A stretch of DNA of 64,000 bases, taken from NCBI GenBank assembly GCA_021272165.1, contig JAJSLK010000061.1:62001-126000 (forward strand), given 5' to 3'. Source of the DNA: Methylacidiphilales bacterium. Lineage in GTDB: Bacteria > Verrucomicrobiota > Verrucomicrobiia > Methylacidiphilales > UBA1321. The notes beneath the pieces were generated by a model that ran no database searches, was not told where the DNA came from, and saw only the letters and a list, made by a program, of their open reading frames with translations. Shown here in pieces: positions 59,888-64,000 of the stretch. The first letter of the stretch is position 1. Each line of letters starts with the position of its first letter. The translations under genes and the position numbers were made by a program.

Positions 59888-61212
59888 AAGCGTCCCACCT
59901 GACTTCTCCACCTCCCGGCAACGAGCGTACCCTGCTGGTGGGATTGGAACGGCCCGAAGATAATCATTGGGACCACGCGGAGTCCCTGCATGAGTTGGGC
60001 GAACTGGTGAAGAGCGCGGGGGGCGAGGTGACGCAGACGGTGGTGCAGCGACGGCAGTCGCCGACGGCGCCGTTTTATATCGGCAAGGGGAAGGCGGCGG
60101 AGCTGGCGCAGGTGTGCCGCGACGAGAACATCGGGACGGTGATTTTCAACGATGAGCTGAGTCCCGCCCAGAGCCGGAACCTGGAAAAAGTTTTTGAGCG
60201 GAAGATTTTGGACCGGACGCAACTGATCTTGGACATTTTCGCGCAGCGGGCGAAGTCGAAGGACGGGAAACTGCAGATCGAGTTGGCGCAATTGCAATAC
60301 CTGTTGCCGCGGCTGACCGGGATGTGGACGCACCTGTCGCGGCAGAGCGGCGGAATCGGAACGCGGGGCCCCGGTGAAACGCAGCTGGAAGTGGACCGGC
60401 GGCGAGTGACGGAGAGGATCGCGCGGCTGTCGCGGGAATTGAGCGAGGTGCGGCAGCAGCGGGGAATCCAGCGGGCGGGGCGGTTGCGGCAGCACTGGCC
60501 GATCGCATCGCTGGTGGGCTACACGAACGCGGGGAAGTCGACGCTGCTGAACCGGATGACGAACGCGGAGGTTTACGCGGCGGACCAGCTTTTCGCGACG
60601 CTGGATCCGACGACGCGGCAGTTTGTTTTGCCGAATAAGCAGAAGCTGCTGCTGACCGATACGGTAGGTTTCCTGAAGCAGTTGCCGCATCATTTGATCG
60701 AGTCGTTCAAGGCGACGCTGGAGGAAGTATCGGAAGCGGATCTGCTGCTGCACGTGGTGGACCTGAGTCATCCGCTCTATGAGCAGCAGATGGCGGCGGT
60801 GCAGGCGGTGCTGGAGGAGTTGAACGCGTGGGGCAAGCAGATGATCGTGGTGTTCAATAAAATCGACCGGGTGACGAATCCGGCGCTGGTGGAGTTCGCC
60901 TTGCACAAGCATCCGGGGAGCGTGGCGATTTCGGCGGTGACGGGCGAGGGGATGGAGGCGCTGTTCGAGGAGATCGAGCACCAGGTGAAGTCGTGGCGAC
61001 TGCGAGTGAAGCTGGTGATTCCGAACCATCTGACGGCGCTGGTGGCGGAGCTGTATCGGGTGGGGCGGGTGCTGGATGTGAGTTACCAGGGGGATGCGGT
61101 GGCGCTGACGGCGCACGTGCCGCCGCAGTTGCAGGGGAAGATTCGGCCCTACATGGTGGAAGAGGAAGGGGAGCTGGCAGGGGTGGAGCCTCGAAAACAG
61201 GCCGATCTCTGA
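59884..61212 (+). CDS. hflX: GTPase HflX
   Basis: 442 residues from TTG 59884. A ribosome-associated GTPase. HflX N-terminal region (GLERPEDNHWDHAESLHELGELVKSAG, GKGKAAELAQVC), GTRGPGETQLEVDRRR linker helix, G1 GYTNAGKSTLLN, DPTTRQF, G3 DTVGF and NKID (VVFNKIDRV). The gene overlaps miaA by 4 bases, a common linkage. The start codon is TTG, which is unusual but supported by the overlap. Confidence 0.93.
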   Translation: MKASHLTSPPPGNERTLLVGLERPEDNHWDHAESLHELGELVKSAGGEVTQTVVQRRQSPTAPFYIGKGKAAELAQVCRDENIGTVIFNDELSPAQSRNLEKVFERKILDRTQLILDIFAQRAKSKDGKLQIELAQLQYLLPRLTGMWTHLSRQSGGIGTRGPGETQLEVDRRRVTERIARLSRELSEVRQQRGIQRAGRLRQHWPIASLVGYTNAGKSTLLNRMTNAEVYAADQLFATLDPTTRQFVLPNKQKLLLTDTVGFLKQLPHHLIESFKATLEEVSEADLLLHVVDLSHPLYEQQMAAVQAVLEELNAWGKQMIVVFNKIDRVTNPALVEFALHKHPGSVAISAVTGEGMEALFEEIEHQVKSWRLRVKLVIPNHLTALVAELYRVGRVLDVSYQGDAVALTAHVPPQLQGKIRPYMVEEEGELAGVEPRKQADL

Positions 61213-61240
61213 GGAAAAAACCGGCACGACGTTTGAGCTA

Positions 61241-61266
61241 GCGACGGTCACAGACCGCCGCTACAT
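61241..61266 (+). repeat. Repeat B copy ahead of radC
   Basis: Arms GCGACGGTC and GACCGCCGC around ACA, then CTACATT. It lies 9 bases before the ATG at 61275, or 24 bases before the better-supported ATG at 61290. Confidence 0.75.
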
Positions 61267-61289
61267 TGTGGATCATGGGGGGAACCTCG

Positions 61290-61973
61290 ATGCGCGAACT
61301 TCCACCGGCGGAGCGGCCGAGGGAGAGGTTATTGAATCAGGGGGCGAACGCGCTGAAGACGACGGAGCTGCTGGCCATTCTGTTGCGCACCGGCACCGCT
61401 GAGCGGCCGGTCCTCGAGCTGGCGGAATTTTTACTGAATCATTTTGGTTCGCTGGAGGCGTTGAGCCGCGCACCGGTGGGTGAGCTGGCGCGGATCAAAG
61501 GCATCGGGCAGGCGAAGGCAATCGGGCTGAAGGCGGCGTTTGCCTTGGCGGCGCGGCTGGCCCGGAGCGAGGCGGAAGCGCGACCGATCGATACGTCGGC
61601 GGATGTGGCGCGTTTGCTGGGCGAGGAGATGCGATTGCTGGATTACGAGAGCGTGCGGGTGCTCTGCTTGAACGCAAAACACAAGGTGTTGGCGGTGGAG
61701 GAAGTGACGCGGGGGATTCTGAACGAGAGCCTTTTTCATCCGCGGGAGGCGTTCCGCCCGGCCTTGGCGCGGCAGGCGCATGCGGTGATCCTGGTGCATA
61801 ATCATCCGTCGGGTAATCCGGACCCATCGGATGCGGATATCGCGGTGACGCGGCAGATGAAGGAGGCGGGGAAGCTGTTGCAGATCGAGCTGCTGGACCA
61901 TGTGATTCTAGGCGCACCGCAGGCGGAAGCGGGGAAAAATTATTTCAGTTTCAAGGATGAGGGGTTGTTGTGA
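61290..61973 (+). CDS. radC: RadC-family JAB/MPN-domain protein
   Basis: 227 residues from ATG 61290, which has a strong GGGGGA site 7 bases before it; a start at 61275 is also possible. The start is MRELPPAERPRERLLNQGAN, as in RadC. The JAB motif HNHPSGNPDPSDADI (with HxH-x(7)-S-x(2)-D) is present. RadC's role is unsettled despite its name; MPN proteins are often deubiquitinase-like peptidases or DNA-associated. Confidence 0.92.
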   Translation: MRELPPAERPRERLLNQGANALKTTELLAILLRTGTAERPVLELAEFLLNHFGSLEALSRAPVGELARIKGIGQAKAIGLKAAFALAARLARSEAEARPIDTSADVARLLGEEMRLLDYESVRVLCLNAKHKVLAVEEVTRGILNESLFHPREAFRPALARQAHAVILVHNHPSGNPDPSDADIAVTRQMKEAGKLLQIELLDHVILGAPQAEAGKNYFSFKDEGLL

Positions 61974-62017
61974 CTCCTGCGGAGGGCAGCAATTGGAAGA
62001 CGAGGGACTTTTGAGGT

Positions 62018-62042
62018 GCGACGGTGACGGACCACCGCTACA
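62018..62042 (+). repeat. Repeat B copy ahead of lpxA
   Basis: GCGACGGTGACGGACCACC then GCTACA, with weaker pairing (CGGTG and CACCG around ACGGAC). The lpxA ATG begins 8 bases after the CTACA. Confidence 0.65.
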
Positions 62043-62050
62043 GTAGCGGG

Positions 62051-62857
62051 ATGAGCACGCAGATTCATGGGACGGCGATCATTGACGGGTCGGCGCGGCT
62101 GGGAACCGGAGTGAAGGTGGGACCGTACGCGATCATCGAGGAGGATTGCGTGATCGGGAACCATTGCGAGGTGCGGGCGCATGCGATAATTTGCCGCGGG
62201 ACAGTGATGGGCGATCGCAACCAGATCGGGTATGGGACGGTACTAGGAGCGGAGCCGCAGGATTACGGCTACAAGGGCGGGGCGTCGCGAGTGGAGATTG
62301 GGTCGGGGAACCGGATCCGCGAGTATGTGACGATTCACCGGGCATCGAAGGAGGGGAGCGCGACAGTGGTTGGAAATGAGAATTTTATCATGGGTGGCGT
62401 GCATCTGGGGCATGACGTGCGGGTGGGGAACCGGTCGGTGCTGGCGAACAATACGCTGTTGAGTGGTTATGTGCAGGTGGGAGACCGGGTGTTTTTGGGC
62501 GGGGCGACGATTGTGCATCAGTTCACGCGGATCGGGGACTTTGCGATTACGCGGGGCGGAACGCGGCTGGGGAAGGATGTGCCGCCTTATTTCATGGCGG
62601 TGGCGACGAACCAGGTGAGCGGGATCAACCGGATCGGGCTACGGCGGGCAGGGTTTTCGCACGAGACGCGGCGGACGATCCAGGCGGCATATGATCTGAT
62701 TTATCGTTCGAACCTGAATGTGAGCCAGGCGCTGGAGGAACTGCGGCATAAGTTTCATCTGCCGGAGATCGCGCGGCTGGTTGATTTTGTGGCGGCGTCA
62801 AAGAGGGGAATCTGCCGGGAGCGGGGCGCGGGTGGCGGCGACGGGGACGAGGAGTAA
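62051..62857 (+). CDS. lpxA: UDP-N-acetylglucosamine O-acyltransferase
   Basis: 268 residues from ATG 62051 (MSTQIHGTAIIDGSARLG). It performs the first step of lipid A synthesis, adding a hydroxyacyl chain to UDP-GlcNAc. It has a left-handed beta-helix of hexapeptides (GVKVGPYAIIEEDCVIG), HLGHDVRVGN with the catalytic His region, and FMAVATNQVSGINRIGLRRAGF in the C-terminal helices. The C-terminal Gly/Arg/Asp tail is an unusual addition. It shows the organism makes lipid A. Confidence 0.95.
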   Translation: MSTQIHGTAIIDGSARLGTGVKVGPYAIIEEDCVIGNHCEVRAHAIICRGTVMGDRNQIGYGTVLGAEPQDYGYKGGASRVEIGSGNRIREYVTIHRASKEGSATVVGNENFIMGGVHLGHDVRVGNRSVLANNTLLSGYVQVGDRVFLGGATIVHQFTRIGDFAITRGGTRLGKDVPPYFMAVATNQVSGINRIGLRRAGFSHETRRTIQAAYDLIYRSNLNVSQALEELRHKFHLPEIARLVDFVAASKRGICRERGAGGGDGDEE

Positions 62858-62860
62858 GCC

Positions 62861-63262
62861 ATGCCGACGGAAGGCGCGGGCGGGGTGGACCCGAAGATCG
62901 AGGCGGAGGGGCTGAAGGTTTACGAGCAGGTGGGGGCGTTCGAACGGCTGAGGACGTGGCGGTTGCCGCTGGGTTATGTGGTGTTCGTGCTGATCCCGGT
63001 GTTGAACGGAGCGGGGATGTGGTGGATCGGGCACACGCTGACGGCAGTGGCGACGTTGGTGGCGGCGATGATCTTTGCGCTATTGTCGTGGTTTCACTGG
63101 AGCCGGCTTAAAGCGCAATATGAAAAAAATCTGGCGCGGCTGACGGAACTGGAGAAGACGCATGGCGACGCGCTGCCATGGGTGCAGGTGGAGAAGCACT
63201 TCGAGGCGCTGGAGCAGTTGAAGCGGGAACTGGCGGAGGAACGGGAGAAGGAAGGTATTTAG
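62861..63262 (+). CDS. Small membrane protein of unknown function
   Basis: 133 residues. Two membrane segments (about residues 38-58, LGYVVFVLIPVLNGAGMWWIG, and 60-80, TLTAVATLVAAMIFALLSWF), then a charged coiled-coil-like tail. It begins 3 bases after lpxA, so is probably cotranscribed. No family recognised. Confidence 0.6.
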   Translation: MPTEGAGGVDPKIEAEGLKVYEQVGAFERLRTWRLPLGYVVFVLIPVLNGAGMWWIGHTLTAVATLVAAMIFALLSWFHWSRLKAQYEKNLARLTELEKTHGDALPWVQVEKHFEALEQLKRELAEEREKEGI

Positions 63263-63290
63263 CCGCAAAGAACGCGGAGAAGGAAAAGAC
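63260..63290 (+). repeat. Repeat E copy 3
   Basis: CCGCAAAGAACGCGGAGAAGG then AAAAGAC just at the 3' end of the 62861 gene, followed immediately by repeat A. It forms the second E-A composite. Confidence 0.65.
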
Positions 63291-63293
63291 ATC

Positions 63294-63321
63294 TCCACCG
63301 ATGGGACATCGGCGGCTACCC
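63294..63321 (+). repeat. Repeat A copy 4
   Basis: CTCCACCGATGGGACATCGG then CGGCTACCC, lacking one base in the loop compared with the others. Confidence 0.65.
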
Positions 63322-63334
63322 GATACGGAGCTTT

Positions 63335-63511
63335 TTAGATGAGGGGGCTGGCGAGCCAGCGGATAAGCGACCAGACGATTTTGCCGCCATGGAGCAGATC
63401 GGTGCCGACGAAGAACATGCCGAGGAGGACGAGACCGGCGATGATGGAGAGCGCGGTCCAGGCCACGATGTAACGCTGATCGTAGGGGGGCTGAGAGTGA
63501 TCGTCGCTCAT
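63335..63511 (-). CDS. Small single-pass membrane protein
   Basis: 58 residues, MSDDHSQPPYDQRYIVAWTA on the minus strand, with two membrane-like stretches (IVAWTALSIIAGLVLLGMFF and IVWSLIRWLASPLI). It is too short for standard cutoffs but is coherent and has charged N and polar loops. Just upstream of the ABC exporter gene's 3' end, so it may be in the same transcript as that exporter. Confidence 0.5.
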   Translation of the reverse strand: MSDDHSQPPYDQRYIVAWTALSIIAGLVLLGMFFVGTDLLHGGKIVWSLIRWLASPLI

Positions 63512-63553
63512 GGGAGGGAAAGTAGAAGGAGAAGGTAAAAGGTAAAAGAAAAT

Positions 63554-64000
63554 TTATACCGGCTGGGGTTGGGGGAAGATGCTTTGGCGGGCGGCCATGG
63601 CGGTGAAGATGCCGCCGCGGGCGAGGAGTTCATCGAAGCCGCCCTGTTCGGTGATGCGGCCTTTTTGCAGGACGATGATCTGGTCCATGGCGCGGAGGGT
63701 GGAGAGGCGGTGGGCGACGCAGACGACGGTGCGGTTTTCGGCGAGGTGGTCAATCGCTTTCTGGACCTCGGCCTCGGATTGGGAGTCGAGGGAGGCGGTG
63801 GCCTCGTCGAGGACGAGGATGGGGGCGTTGCGGATGAAGGCGCGGGCGATGGCGATGCGTTGGCGCTGGCCGCCGGAAAGGCGGAGGCCACGTTCGCCGA
63901 GGGGGGTGTCGTAGCCGTTGGGGAGGGCCTCGATGAAATCGTGGGCGTGAGCTTCGCGGGCGGCGGTGATGATTTCCTCGCGGGTGGCGCCGTTTTTACC
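63554..64000 (-). CDS. ABC exporter, C-terminal ATPase part (5' end outside the window)
   Basis: The minus-strand frame is open to the window edge, so the gene starts beyond 64000. The present 148 codons end in FPQPQPV. They contain the signature [15 protein letters not shown], Walker [13 protein letters not shown] and switch His in CVAHRLST, with [11 protein letters not shown]. The exporter type (LSGGQ plus short helical tail) fits MsbA/lipid A-type transporters, but the membrane domain is not visible, so the substrate is unknown. Walker A is outside the window. Confidence 0.9.
   Translation of the reverse strand, partial: GKNGATREEIITAAREAHAHDFIEALPNGYDTPLGERGLRLSGGQRQRIAIARAFIRNAPILVLDEATASLDSQSEAEVQKAIDHLAENRTVVCVAHRLSTLRAMDQIIVLQKGRITEQGGFDELLARGGIFTAMAARQSIFPQPQPV

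Overview
The window looks like a chromosome segment of a GC-rich, LPS-bearing Gram-negative bacterium, most likely of the Verrucomicrobiota (less likely Planctomycetota or another PVC lineage). The signs are a DUF1800/DUF1501 secreted pair, a sugar isomerase/epimerase beside a Gfo/Idh-type remnant, a split purS-purQ-purL FGAM synthase, and FecR, FHA and RDD/GYF-type proteins next to lpxA, waaF, murJ, rpoN and a PilT-like ATPase. Species assignment is inference; no rRNA or tRNA was found.

Layout. 1-4 kb: envelope/signalling genes (partial FecR/ExbD-like protein, RskA-like protein, FHA protein, receiver-PAS regulator) and a glycosyltransferase-like protein. 5-9 kb: purine operon purS-purQ-(ORF6N gene)-purL on the minus strand. 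9-14 kb: RDD protein, nadD, rsfS, two secreted proteins (one with a caspase-like His/Cys pattern), sua5, a zinc-ribbon protein and fmt. 14-24 kb: hybrid histidine kinase, asd, crcB plus DUF190, a murJ/GT2/waaF envelope operon, tag, and mdh with a ferredoxin. 24-31 kb: secreted and coiled-coil proteins, a LysM lipoprotein, a Mn/Zn-type ABC importer behind a TTGCA-rich operator-like region, and a PilT-like ATPase. 31-38 kb: sugar isomerase with decayed neighbours, the DUF1800/DUF1501 pair, a glycosyltransferase and a reductase. 38-41.6 kb: rsmD, an MBL-fold hydrolase and rpoN, the last with a candidate sigma-54 promoter of its own.

41.7-57.5 kb is a compact phage-type structural cassette: terminase, portal (interrupted by an in-frame amber codon), protease/scaffold, cement protein, major capsid, connector and tail proteins, an SGNH-esterase tail fibre, a lipoprotein and a double-psi beta-barrel protein. 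I see no integrase, transposase, repressor, replication gene or tape measure. Most of its gene junctions carry one of five families of short, mostly palindromic repeats, and the same families occur in the flanking host genes, including in frame inside miaA. This suggests a long-resident, possibly domesticated particle locus. An AT-rich two-gene module (63-aa protein plus SDH-type serine protease) follows.

58.8-64 kb: miaA, hflX, radC, lpxA, two small membrane proteins and the C-terminal part of an exporter ABC ATPase that runs off the window.

The observations I rate highest are the phage-like cassette with its repeats, the hairpin repeat sitting 8-11 nt before several start codons, the amber codon in the portal gene, the in-frame composite repeat in miaA, and the SDH protease module. 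No gene-free stretch exceeds about 300 bases.
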